From Bacteroidota bacterium (GTDB lineage Bacteria; Bacteroidota; Bacteroidia; Cytophagales; Cyclobacteriaceae): a DNA stretch of 64,000 bases. The DNA is taken from the NCBI GenBank assembly GCA_018266435.1, contig JAFEAL010000004.1, positions 239,717 through 303,716 of the forward strand. Direction: 5' to 3'. Shown here piece after piece: positions 46,757-53,999 of the stretch (positions within the stretch are counted from its first letter, which is position 1; every line of letters begins with the position of its first letter). The position numbers and the translations under genes are program-made. A model generated the notes under the pieces. It was not told the DNA's origin, searched no databases, and saw only the letters and a list, made by a program, of their open reading frames with translations.

Positions 46757-47721
46757 ATTGTCACGGTCTTTACATCCATGAGTAAATCTAAAACGAAAAG
46801 TACCAATGCGGCCAGTAGAAAATAATAATACCGGTTAGCGGAAACATCTACTGTTCGTGCATCGCGTAACTCGCCCTCAATCTTACTGATGGTGTTGATC
46901 ATTCGAGATACATCGTTGCGCTCTTCATTGATTTCAAAATATTGTCCACTGGTTTTGTTGGCAAGCGATTTCAGTTCAGAGGCATTGAGCTTAGAGATCA
47001 CCAAATTGCCCTGGGCATCGGTTTTGTAGCCACGGCCAGTGTTGATCTGACCGCCCTTTTCGGTGCCTACGCCTAACGTAAACAGTTTTATGTTTTTGTC
47101 TTCAATTTCTTTTACAATATCATTGGTTTGTTCGCCAAAATCTTCGCCATCGCTGATTAAGATAATGATTTTTGATTTTTGTTGTGTGCTCGGGCCTTCC
47201 TGGTCGTTGAGTTTGCTCAGGGCCATGCGCAGCGGAGGGCCAAAATCCGTTCCGGTTGAAGGAACTAAACTGCTGTTCATGGTTTCGATGAAGAGGTTGA
47301 GTGCATTTTGATCGTAGGTAAGCGGGCACTGCATGAATGCTTCTGATGAAAAGATGATGATACCCAGCCGATCGCTGCTGAAGGCTTCCACCACACGTTT
47401 CATTTCATATTTTACTTTCTCCAGCCGAGTGGGTTGAATATCAAATGCATCCATGGATTTAGATAAATCTACGCAGATCATAATGTCTTTGCCGATGGAT
47501 TTGATTTCTCTTTTAGAGTCGCCATACGAAGGACCGAGAAAGGCAACAAGCAATAACCCGAAAAAGGCCGTGCGAATAACCAGTTTAAAAAAAACGGTAT
47601 AAAAAGGTGTGTTCAGTGAGCGGCTAATGCGCACGATGCGGAATATGAACAGTCCGTAAAGCACTAAAAACAAAATCGCAAGAATAGTCAGGGTTAATCC
47701 CCATTCACGAAACCAAACCAC
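46753..47721 (-). CDS. batB: BatB-like VWA-domain membrane protein
   Basis: A 322-residue protein starting at a GTG (47721). Two membrane helices are at about 8-30 and 46-64; a von Willebrand A domain spans about 78-285; a final helix is at about 302-318. The MIDAS metal site is complete: DLSKS at 85-89 (Asp85, Ser87, Ser89), with STGTD near 175-179 supplying the Thr and an ISDGED loop near 199-204. BatB belongs to the Bat complex linked to oxygen tolerance or envelope stress. Here only BatB and a BatC-like gene are present; BatA, BatD, BatE and MoxR are not in the window. A perfect TACCTTTG -7 box precedes it. Confidence 0.83.
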   Translation of the reverse strand: MVWFREWGLTLTILAILFLVLYGLFIFRIVRISRSLNTPFYTVFFKLVIRTAFFGLLLVAFLGPSYGDSKREIKSIGKDIMICVDLSKSMDAFDIQPTRLEKVKYEMKRVVEAFSSDRLGIIIFSSEAFMQCPLTYDQNALNLFIETMNSSLVPSTGTDFGPPLRMALSKLNDQEGPSTQQKSKIIILISDGEDFGEQTNDIVKEIEDKNIKLFTLGVGTEKGGQINTGRGYKTDAQGNLVISKLNASELKSLANKTSGQYFEINEERNDVSRMINTISKIEGELRDARTVDVSANRYYYFLLAALVLFVLDLLMDVKTVTI

Positions 47722-47738
47722 AATAAAAATTTTTATTA

Positions 47739-47746
47739 CAAAGGTA
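47739..47746 (-). promoter_or_regulatory. Perfect -7 box (TACCTTTG) of the bat genes
   Basis: On the minus strand TACCTTTG matches TAnnTTTG and ends 17 bases before the GTG start of batB. The expected -33 region reads TTTC rather than TTTG at a slightly short distance. Just upstream, GTTAA and TTAAC (near 47753-47763) form a small dyad. Confidence 0.5.
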
Positions 47747-47812
47747 ACCGTTAAATGTTAACGAAACATGAGTTTATAATGAAACCTTTGTACCAGAAGC
47801 TGTTACTAAAAA

Positions 47813-48424
47813 TTATTTTTTGTAACTGATCTGGATTCCCGAATGGCTCTTTTTATCAATCGTGGTTTCAAAATCATTGTCGTGATTCACAAAATCAATA
47901 TACGATTGGGGCACGTTGCCATCGAGCACATTGTGTGCGGTATAGCAGCCGCCTTTTTTAAGTTTGGGTTTTACGTCAATAAAATAATTTTTATACCAAT
48001 CCTTATCGGCATCAGAAAAAACAAAATCGAAAGTGCCCGACAATTCTTTTACAATTTCATGTGCATTACCAAGTCGTGCATCGACAAATTGGATTAATCC
48101 TGCTTCGGTCAGGTTTTTGATGGCTTGTTCGTGTCGCTTTTTACTGAGTTCAACAGTAATTACTTTTCCACCGGTTTTGCTCATGGCCCAAGCCAGCCAG
48201 AGGGTGGAGTGCCCCGTGGAGGTGCCAATCTCCAGCGCAGAGGTATAGTTGTTTTTTACAATGATATCGTGCAGGGTTTGGCCGTCTACAAAGGGTACAT
48301 TCAGGTCGTGCCATTCGCTGCGGTGCTCTTTTAGAAATTTTTCTACTTTCTTGTCTAACTCGGAAGATTGACTGAGCAAGTTGCTAAAAACCATCAGCAG
48401 ACTTATTGATAAAAGTATTTTCAT
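47813..48424 (-). CDS. Exported SAM-dependent O-methyltransferase-like protein
   Basis: A 203-residue protein with the fold of class I (catechol/caffeoyl-CoA type) O-methyltransferases: SAM motif I ALEIGTSTGHST at 63-74, an acidic VEL at 91-93, and FDFVFSDADKDWY near 131-143 with the metal-binding type Asp. Unusually, it begins with what looks like a signal peptide, MKILLSISLLMVFSNLLSQS (cleavage near LLSQ-S), so it may be exported although SAM is made in the cytoplasm. Its start is ten bases past the stop of the PepSY-type gene, so they are co-transcribed. Substrate unknown. Confidence 0.78.
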   Translation of the reverse strand: MKILLSISLLMVFSNLLSQSSELDKKVEKFLKEHRSEWHDLNVPFVDGQTLHDIIVKNNYTSALEIGTSTGHSTLWLAWAMSKTGGKVITVELSKKRHEQAIKNLTEAGLIQFVDARLGNAHEIVKELSGTFDFVFSDADKDWYKNYFIDVKPKLKKGGCYTAHNVLDGNVPQSYIDFVNHDNDFETTIDKKSHSGIQISYKK

Positions 48425-48434
48425 GTTCCTTGAG

Positions 48435-48977
48435 TTAAGACAGTAAAAATAAAAAGATCAAAGGAAAAATAATTCCAATCAGAGCCAGTTTCCACCCGCG
48501 GCTGCGGAAACTTAATTTTCCTTTTTCGATAAACATGCCGGTGATGGCGATGACCATCATACCAATTCCGAAAATATCGGAGTAGTAAATCCACCAGTTG
48601 CTGGTGTCTTGGTGAAGTTGGGTCATTTGCCCGAGCAGGGGCACGATAAAGTAGGACTCAATTTTTCCCTTGCCCGTGGCCAGGTCAACTTGCACATCGT
48701 GGCTTTCGTAAGAAATACGTAAGCGATTTTCATCCGCACTGAACCTTCTCAGGTTATCGTTAATTTGTTGCTGCCGGGCAAAACGATCAATCCATTGTGC
48801 ATTAATGGAATCTTTACTGACTGGCGCTATTGAAATTTCTCTTTTTTCATAGGTATATTTTCGGGGATGCCAACTTTGGCGGTGGTTGAGAAATATCCCC
48901 GAAAGGGAGAAGGCAATGATTAATCCTACGTAAAAATAAGCGATATCGCGGTGGGTGTTGCGGGAGGTAAGTTTCAT
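48435..48977 (-). CDS. PepSY-associated transmembrane protein
   Basis: A 180-residue inner-membrane protein: helices at about 12-31, 124-145 and 160-179, with a periplasmic loop between the first two. The N terminus RNTHRDIAYFYVGLIIAFSLSGIFLNHR and the later LHQDTSNWWIYYSDIFGIGMM match PepSY-TM type proteins (both stretches quoted in part), which include His residues that can bind haem or metal. Related proteins act in iron-reduction or siderophore metabolism. First gene of a minus-strand pair with the exported methyltransferase, divergent from the ECF sigma gene across about 150 bases. Confidence 0.72.
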   Translation of the reverse strand: MKLTSRNTHRDIAYFYVGLIIAFSLSGIFLNHRQSWHPRKYTYEKREISIAPVSKDSINAQWIDRFARQQQINDNLRRFSADENRLRISYESHDVQVDLATGKGKIESYFIVPLLGQMTQLHQDTSNWWIYYSDIFGIGMMVIAITGMFIEKGKLSFRSRGWKLALIGIIFPLIFLFLLS

Positions 48978-49131
48978 GTATTTGTTTTGGTTTTGGACTT
49001 TCTTTAGACAACTTTATAGGATGGTTTATTCCTTGAGGCCTAACCGGTAACCATAAAATTTTTCAAACATAGGGGAATAAAAATGAATCAGGCAATGTCT
49101 AAGAGGTGTGTCAAGTCAAATTCGTCAGGTC

Positions 49132-49668
49132 ATGGCCATTGAATCCGACCAGGAATTGGTTCAAAATACCCTTACTGGCGATTTATCAGCCTTTAAAACG
49201 CTCGTAAACCGTCACGAGGGAAAGGTGGCCGGTGTGGTTCGTTCCATGCTGGGGCAAACGGCTGAAGCCGAAGATGTAGGGCAGGAAGTTTTTATTCGGT
49301 TTTATGAGTCACTGGGCAAATTCAGGGGAGATTCAGCCGTGTCAACTTATTTAACGAGGATAGCCATCAACCTGTCGCTGAATGAACTGAAAAGACGCAA
49401 ACGCAGGTTTTCACTTTTTGCCAGCGATGATGAAGCCACACATGTAAAAGCAAAAGATGAAACACATGACCTGAATGAAATGCTGGACATGGAATTTAAA
49501 CGACTGGAACCGGAGTTTCGCACGGTAGCCACCCTGAGGCTGGTAGAAGGTTACTCTACCGAAGAAACAGCCGAGATACTGAATTTACCGATGGGCACGG
49601 TGATGTCGCGCCTGGCGCGGGCACAAAAAAAATTGAAAGAAGGATTATCAAAATATTTAGAAACGTAA
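49132..49668 (+). CDS. ECF-type RNA polymerase sigma factor
   Basis: 178 residues from the ATG at 49132; a GTG at 49108 would add eight residues and cannot be excluded. Region 2 includes AEDVGQEVFIRFYESLGKFRGDSAVSTYL (near 45-75, cited in part), which binds the -10 element, and region 4 holds the DNA-binding helix-turn-helix around EGYSTEETAEILNLPMGTV (near 140-158). The next two genes encode a membrane anti-sigma candidate and a periplasmic Spy/CpxP-like protein, so the three probably form a stress-response switch. I see no TAnnTTTG box in front, consistent with possible self-activation. Confidence 0.9.
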   Translation: MAIESDQELVQNTLTGDLSAFKTLVNRHEGKVAGVVRSMLGQTAEAEDVGQEVFIRFYESLGKFRGDSAVSTYLTRIAINLSLNELKRRKRRFSLFASDDEATHVKAKDETHDLNEMLDMEFKRLEPEFRTVATLRLVEGYSTEETAEILNLPMGTVMSRLARAQKKLKEGLSKYLET

Positions 49669-49673
49669 GTAGT

Positions 49674-50084
49674 ATGGAAACGAAAAACGAAGATTTGTTT
49701 TTGCAGTCGCTCGATGGGTCAGTTACCCCCGAACAAAAAGAAATGCTTACCCATGAATTGGCGGGTGACTTTCATTTGCGAAAAAGCGCAGATCAGTTTT
49801 TACGCATCCGCGAAAAATTGAAGCGCAGCGAACCCGATTCATTCGGGCCGTTCTTTGCCGAGCGAATCATCAACAAAATCAAAAATTTGAAGCAGGAAGT
49901 AGATTATCAAATCTTTTTCTTCTTCAAAAAATACCAAGTGGCTGTCATTGGGGTAGTGGTGGCCTTGCTGGTACTGAATATTATTTTTTCTGATAACCTC
50001 AGCATCAGGTCGGTGCTAGGGTTTGAAGACCAGCCCAAAGAAGATACAGTAGCTATTAATTTATATCAGGATTTAATCAATTAA
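49674..50084 (+). CDS. Putative membrane anti-sigma factor
   Basis: A 136-residue protein with a cytoplasmic N-terminal part of about 85 residues, one membrane helix at about 87-105 and a short periplasmic tail of about 30 residues. It has no zinc-binding HxxxCxxC motif, so it is not a classical ZAS protein. Location five bases after the ECF sigma gene and the topology make an anti-sigma role likely. Similar layouts are common in Bacteroidota ECF operons. Confidence in the role is moderate, in the gene high. Confidence 0.72.
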   Translation: METKNEDLFLQSLDGSVTPEQKEMLTHELAGDFHLRKSADQFLRIREKLKRSEPDSFGPFFAERIINKIKNLKQEVDYQIFFFFKKYQVAVIGVVVALLVLNIIFSDNLSIRSVLGFEDQPKEDTVAINLYQDLIN

Positions 50085-50088
50085 TAAA

Positions 50089-50505
50089 ATGACAGCAGAA
50101 AGGAGAAAAGCGTTGGTGATGATGAGCATCACGTTTCTTACAGGAGTTATTATTGGTGTGCTTGGCACTGGTTTTTTTGCCCGGCAACATTACCATGAGC
50201 GACCAGAAAGAAAAGATGGAGGAAGGTACCGGTCAGAACGCAGTTCTTTTCAAGAGCGCATTTACAGAGTGGTAGAAGCCGATTCAGCCCAGCGTTTGCT
50301 CATGAAGCCCATTATAGATGAAACCTCTGAAAAATTCAACAAACTTCAAGAAGAAGGCATGAAGTTGGTGCGCCCCATCTTTGATTCAATGGCTATCAAA
50401 CTCAAGCCTATTTTAAAACCCGAACAGCAGGAAGAATTGCAAAAATACTTCCACCGGCACGACAAGACGCACGGGGGTGGTGAGAAAAGCAAAGAAAAAG
50501 AGTAG
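50089..50505 (+). CDS. Membrane-anchored Spy/CpxP-like periplasmic protein, His-rich
   Basis: A 138-residue protein with one N-terminal membrane helix at about 9-30 and a helical periplasmic domain. ILKPEQQEELQKYF at 108-121 recalls the LTPEQ-type helix of the Spy/CpxP and heavy-metal-sensor family. His residues cluster at both ends of the domain: HYH (34-36) and HRHDKTH (122-128), suited to metal binding. With the ECF sigma and anti-sigma genes it resembles the arrangement of CnrYXH-type metal sensing, though by layout only. It starts four bases after the anti-sigma stop. Confidence 0.72.
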   Translation: MTAERRKALVMMSITFLTGVIIGVLGTGFFARQHYHERPERKDGGRYRSERSSFQERIYRVVEADSAQRLLMKPIIDETSEKFNKLQEEGMKLVRPIFDSMAIKLKPILKPEQQEELQKYFHRHDKTHGGGEKSKEKE

Positions 50506-50714
50506 TTGCGTTACGTAAAGTAAGCGGCTGTTTGTTGCAGCCATACCTGTCAAAACTTTCAAGATTATCTCTCACAGAGAACGCCTTACCTGAATTTTCT
50601 GGTGCTGCTCTTGACCCTGCTTTGCTTGGTGTATGCAAGACAATACTTGAGGTAAGCGCTCAACTGGTTATGGGGTAAGGAAAAGTAGAGTTATTTTCGC
50701 GCCAGCGAAAAAAA
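50506..50714. other. Intergenic region before folC with start-proximal hairpin
   Basis: No credible gene. It holds a small GGCTG/CAGCC hairpin near 50525-50545 without a T tract and the perfect 7-bp hairpin at 50694-50711 next to the folC start. No clear TAnnTTTG box; TATTTTCG near the hairpin has one mismatch. Confidence 0.35.
50694..50711 (+). promoter_or_regulatory. Hairpin covering the folC ribosome-binding region
   Basis: TTTTCGC (50694-50700) and GCGAAAA (50705-50711) form a perfect 7-bp stem with a GCCA loop, ending three bases before the ATG at 50715. It could limit translation initiation if the transcript starts upstream. Confidence 0.4.
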
Positions 50715-51992
50715 ATGGATTCATACCAGCAAACGCTCGACTACCTGTACCAAAGCCTGCCCATGTTTCAGCGGGTGGGAGCAGTGGCTTATAAAAAAGA
50801 CTTGGTTAATACGCTTACGCTTTGCAAAACGCTGGGCAACCCCCATACAAAATTCAAAAGCATACACATAGCCGGAACAAACGGCAAAGGAAGTTCTTCG
50901 CACATGCTGGCAGCCATATTACAATCAGCCGGATATAAAACCGGTCTTTACACCTCACCTCACCTCAAGAATTTTACTGAGCGTATAAAAGTGAATGGCC
51001 ACGAAATAACCCGACAGTTTGTGGTCGATTTTGTCAACCGTATTCAGTCTGATTTAGAAAAAATCAGTCCTTCGTTTTTTGAAACCACTGTGGCTATGGC
51101 ATTTGATTATTTCGCGAACGAAAAAGTGGAGGTGGCCGTGATTGAAGTTGGCCTGGGCGGAAGGCTCGATTCTACCAATGTAATCACTCCTGAAATTTCG
51201 CTGATTACCAACATCAGTTGGGATCATGCCGACCTGCTGGGTGATACATTACCAAAAATTGCAGCTGAGAAAGCGGGAATTATCAAGCCGGGTGTGCCTG
51301 TGGTGATCAGCGAACGGCAGCCACCGGTACAATCGGTTTTTGAAAATAAAGCTAACGAAATGCACAGTGCCATCACTTTTGCATCCAATCATTACGACAT
51401 CGCCTCACTTGGTCAGGGTAGATTTTCCGTGCAACATCAAAACAATCGAATGGAAGTTGAATTGGAACTGAAAGGAAGTTACCAGCAAAAAAATTTAGCC
51501 GGGGTACTGGCTGTAACAGATGAAATCAGGAAGCTGGGTTTTGAAATTTCTGAACAGAATATTACCGAAGGGTTGAAAAAAACAGTGACCCTTACCGGGC
51601 TGAAAGGGCGCTGGCAAAAGTTAGGTGAAAACCCATGGGTAGTGTGCGACACCGGGCATAATGAAGCGGGAATTCGCGAGGTGCTCAATCAAATTGCTCA
51701 ACAGAAATTCAATCAATTGCACATCGTTTGGGGAATGGTAAAAGACAAAGATCCGGGCCGGATACTAAAATTGCTGCCTGCCAATGCCCGATATTATTTT
51801 TGTGAGGCAAAAATTCCGCGCGCTTTACCGGCCGATATGTTGAAGGAGAAAGCAGCCGGGTACGGATTGGTGGGGGAATCGGTGCAGGATGTGAATGAGG
51901 CAATAGCTCGTGCTCGGCAACGGGCTTCTTCAAAGGACTTGATTTTTATAGGAGGCAGCACGTTTGTGGTGGCTGAAATTGAAAACTTATGA
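50715..51992 (+). CDS. folC: Folylpolyglutamate synthase / dihydrofolate synthase
   Basis: Mur-ligase-fold enzyme that adds glutamate to dihydropteroate and tetrahydrofolate using ATP; cytosolic. The 425 residues match the family. The ATP-binding loop is GTNGKGSSSHML at 54-65, followed by TSPHLKNFTERI near 76-87, and the Mg-binding region EVGLGGRLDSTNVI near 148-161. The C-terminal domain has VVCDTGHNEAGI near 309-320. The next gene, trmB, overlaps its stop codon by four bases. Confidence 0.94.
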   Translation: MDSYQQTLDYLYQSLPMFQRVGAVAYKKDLVNTLTLCKTLGNPHTKFKSIHIAGTNGKGSSSHMLAAILQSAGYKTGLYTSPHLKNFTERIKVNGHEITRQFVVDFVNRIQSDLEKISPSFFETTVAMAFDYFANEKVEVAVIEVGLGGRLDSTNVITPEISLITNISWDHADLLGDTLPKIAAEKAGIIKPGVPVVISERQPPVQSVFENKANEMHSAITFASNHYDIASLGQGRFSVQHQNNRMEVELELKGSYQQKNLAGVLAVTDEIRKLGFEISEQNITEGLKKTVTLTGLKGRWQKLGENPWVVCDTGHNEAGIREVLNQIAQQKFNQLHIVWGMVKDKDPGRILKLLPANARYYFCEAKIPRALPADMLKEKAAGYGLVGESVQDVNEAIARARQRASSKDLIFIGGSTFVVAEIENL

Positions 51993-52663
51993 AGAGCAAA
52001 CTCAAACGATTTGAAATCAACGCTGGCCGCGAAAATGTGATTGAGCCGGGCAAAGAAATTTATTTTCAGGTAAAAGGAAAATGGAAAGAGTTATATTTTA
52101 AAAATACCAACGCCCTTACCGTTGAATTGGCTTGTGGTCGGGGAGAGTACTCAGTTGGCTTGGCCAGAAAATTCCCCAATCAGAATTTTGTTGGTGTTGA
52201 CATCAAAGGCGACCGGCTGTGGAAAGGCAGCACATGGGCTTTTGAAGAAGGATTAAAAAACGTGGGGTTTCTCAGAACACAAATACTAACTATTGAAAGT
52301 TTTTTTGACGAGAGCGAAGTCGATGAAATTTGGCTCACGTTTCCTGATCCGCGCCCGCGCAAACGCGATATCAAGCGTAGGCTGACCAGCCCGCGTTTTT
52401 TAGATTTGTTTAAAAATATTTTGAAGCCGGAAGGATGGTTCCGTTTTAAGACCGACAACACAGGGCTGTTTGATTATACGTTGGAAGAACTAAACCAGCG
52501 CAGAGATATTCGTGAACTGAAATTTACGCACGACCTTTATCAATCCAGTTTGCAGGCCGAGTGTTTTGATATTAAAACCCGTTATGAAGAAATGTTCAGC
52601 GCAGAGGGGGAGAAGATCAAATACCTGCGGTTTAAGTTTGATAAAAACCAAATCCAAAAATAA
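51989..52663 (+). CDS. trmB: tRNA (guanine-N7-)-methyltransferase
   Basis: Makes m7G46 in the variable loop of tRNA using SAM. The 224 residues match the family: SAM motif VELACGRGEYSVGLA at 45-59, FVGVDIKGDRLWKG near 66-79, and the TrmB signature IWLTFPDPRPRKRD near 112-125. KRR and RFKTDN follow in the usual places. It starts inside the folC stop (ATGA overlap), so translation is coupled. Convergent with the TrpF-like gene, six bases apart. Confidence 0.94.
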   Translation: MKSKLKRFEINAGRENVIEPGKEIYFQVKGKWKELYFKNTNALTVELACGRGEYSVGLARKFPNQNFVGVDIKGDRLWKGSTWAFEEGLKNVGFLRTQILTIESFFDESEVDEIWLTFPDPRPRKRDIKRRLTSPRFLDLFKNILKPEGWFRFKTDNTGLFDYTLEELNQRRDIRELKFTHDLYQSSLQAECFDIKTRYEEMFSAEGEKIKYLRFKFDKNQIQK

Positions 52664-52669
52664 AAAAGA

Positions 52670-53227
52670 CTATTCTACTTCCAGTTGCTCTAAAATTTCA
52701 GCGAGAGGATATTCCTTCAGCCCCGGTTTTGATTCCGGGTTTCCGGCTAAACTTATTCCGGCTATGGGCAGCGCGAGCAGATGATTCAGTAAAATGCTAT
52801 CGGTTTTGGTAACCAGCACTTCGAAATGGCTGGCTGATTCGCGCAGAATTGTTTCAGAATGGGTATCCAGTTGACTGACATTAAAATCGAGTGCTGTAAT
52901 CCGATCTTTCCGTAACAATAAATTCTCTTTCTGCTTGGTCCACTCTTCCGGGGTTAGCCTGATAATATATTTTGTATTATCGGTTTGATTAAAAAAATCT
53001 TTGAGGCTTGTTTCAATAAAATCAACAGTGTATTTATTCCATGAGAAATTACTGTCATTAATGCTGATGCCGAACTGTGGGCCGGCTACCCACCCGGTTA
53101 TCTCCTGGTATTTTTCCGGATCTACCGCACCGGCAGGAAACGAAAGATAATCCACACCCATACCGGCACAATAACGCGCTTCACTTAGGTTAGTAACGTT
53201 GCTGATTTTTACTTTTGTTTTGAGCAT
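52670..53227 (-). CDS. TrpF-like (phosphoribosylanthranilate isomerase fold) protein lacking the catalytic Cys
   Basis: A 185-residue protein whose N terminus KVKISNVTNLSEARYCAGMGVDYLSF (5-30, cited in part) aligns with the start of TrpF, K-I-C-G-x-T-x-x-x-D/E-A. The catalytic Cys of TrpF is Ser9 here and the following Gly is Asn10. The C-terminal phosphate-binding end reads ISLAGNPESKPGLKEY (around 158-173), which keeps the general shape. The TrpF catalytic Asp region is not clear (LDFNVSQLD near 113-121 is the nearest). At 185 residues it is slightly short. It is unlikely to do the tryptophan reaction; a divergent enzyme or binding protein. No trp genes nearby. Confidence 0.6.
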   Translation of the reverse strand: MLKTKVKISNVTNLSEARYCAGMGVDYLSFPAGAVDPEKYQEITGWVAGPQFGISINDSNFSWNKYTVDFIETSLKDFFNQTDNTKYIIRLTPEEWTKQKENLLLRKDRITALDFNVSQLDTHSETILRESASHFEVLVTKTDSILLNHLLALPIAGISLAGNPESKPGLKEYPLAEILEQLEVE

Positions 53228-53251
53228 GACTCAATATTGAAAAGAAAAAAA

Positions 53252-53265
53252 TAACTTTGAAAGTT
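53252..53265 (+). promoter_or_regulatory. Perfect -7 box (TAACTTTG) inside a dyad, before the lipoprotein gene
   Basis: TAACTTTG (53252-53259) matches TAnnTTTG and ends 32 bases before the GTG at 53292. The same bases form a dyad, AACTTT and AAAGTT with one base between (53253-53265). A second perfect palindrome, TCAATATTGA, is at 53231-53240. Confidence 0.45.
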
Positions 53266-53291
53266 GACTGATAATTTTTTTTAAATAGGAA

Positions 53292-53999
53292 GTGAAGAAG
53301 ATAAGGAGAATTATATTATTTATTTGTGAGGCAGCCTGGGTACTGGGTTGTTCTAATCCCGATGTAGTGCCACTAAATCCGGAAAGTTATTTTCCGTTGC
53401 GGGTTGGCGATTATCGTGTATACCAGGTAACCACGACTAGTTATAACCAACTGACTTGCTCAAGTCACGCCAACGACACGACTAAGAATTTTTTTATAAA
53501 AACTTGGGTCACAGACTCGGCAAAAAATGCTGAGGGCGGATACACCTATGTTATTCAGCGATTGACAACAGCAGATACCACGCAGGCATGGCAAAACCTG
53601 GATACCTGGTCGGCACGAGTGTCGGCCAATCAGGCGGTGGTGTACGAAGAAAATATTCCTTACGTAAAAATTGTATTTCCGCTACGTGACAGTACTACAT
53701 GGAATGCCAACCTATACAATAACCTGGCGGAAACGGATTACAAGCTCATCAACCACAATGTACCGTACACACTGGCCAATGGAAAGAAATTTTCCACCAC
53801 CCTGTCGGTCAGGCAGAGCAACACACAAAACTTAGTCAATAAAGATGTGCGTACGGAGGTGTACGCTTCTTCGGTTGGATTAATTTACCGGTCATCTTCG
53901 GTAGTGGTTTACCTGACGGATGGAAATTGTTTTGGTACACAAACTCCCAAAACCGGGTTAGACTACCAACAGATATTGTTGAGGTATGGGCATCAGTAA
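53292..53999 (+). CDS. Lipoprotein of unknown function
   Basis: A 235-residue protein starting at GTG 53292, with a signal and lipobox VLGC (Cys20). The mature part is beta-rich with an N-terminal NPESYFPLRVGDYRVYQV (28-45) that I recall from Bacteroidota surface lipoproteins of unknown function. It is rich in Thr, Asn and aromatic residues. Its last 14 bases overlap the start of the subtilase gene in another frame, so the two are translated together. A dyad-embedded -7 box lies upstream. Confidence 0.65.
   Translation: MKKIRRIILFICEAAWVLGCSNPDVVPLNPESYFPLRVGDYRVYQVTTTSYNQLTCSSHANDTTKNFFIKTWVTDSAKNAEGGYTYVIQRLTTADTTQAWQNLDTWSARVSANQAVVYEENIPYVKIVFPLRDSTTWNANLYNNLAETDYKLINHNVPYTLANGKKFSTTLSVRQSNTQNLVNKDVRTEVYASSVGLIYRSSSVVVYLTDGNCFGTQTPKTGLDYQQILLRYGHQ

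Noticed and set aside
49108..49131. GTG 49108 as the sigma factor start
   Set aside because: Possible, but the GTG has a purine run too close in front and ATG 49132 gives a normal ECF N terminus; kept only as an alternative.
49083..49141. A 19-codon frame overlapping the ECF sigma start, as a possible leader peptide
   Set aside because: It has no distinguishing feature and cannot be told from chance in a short AT-rich gap.
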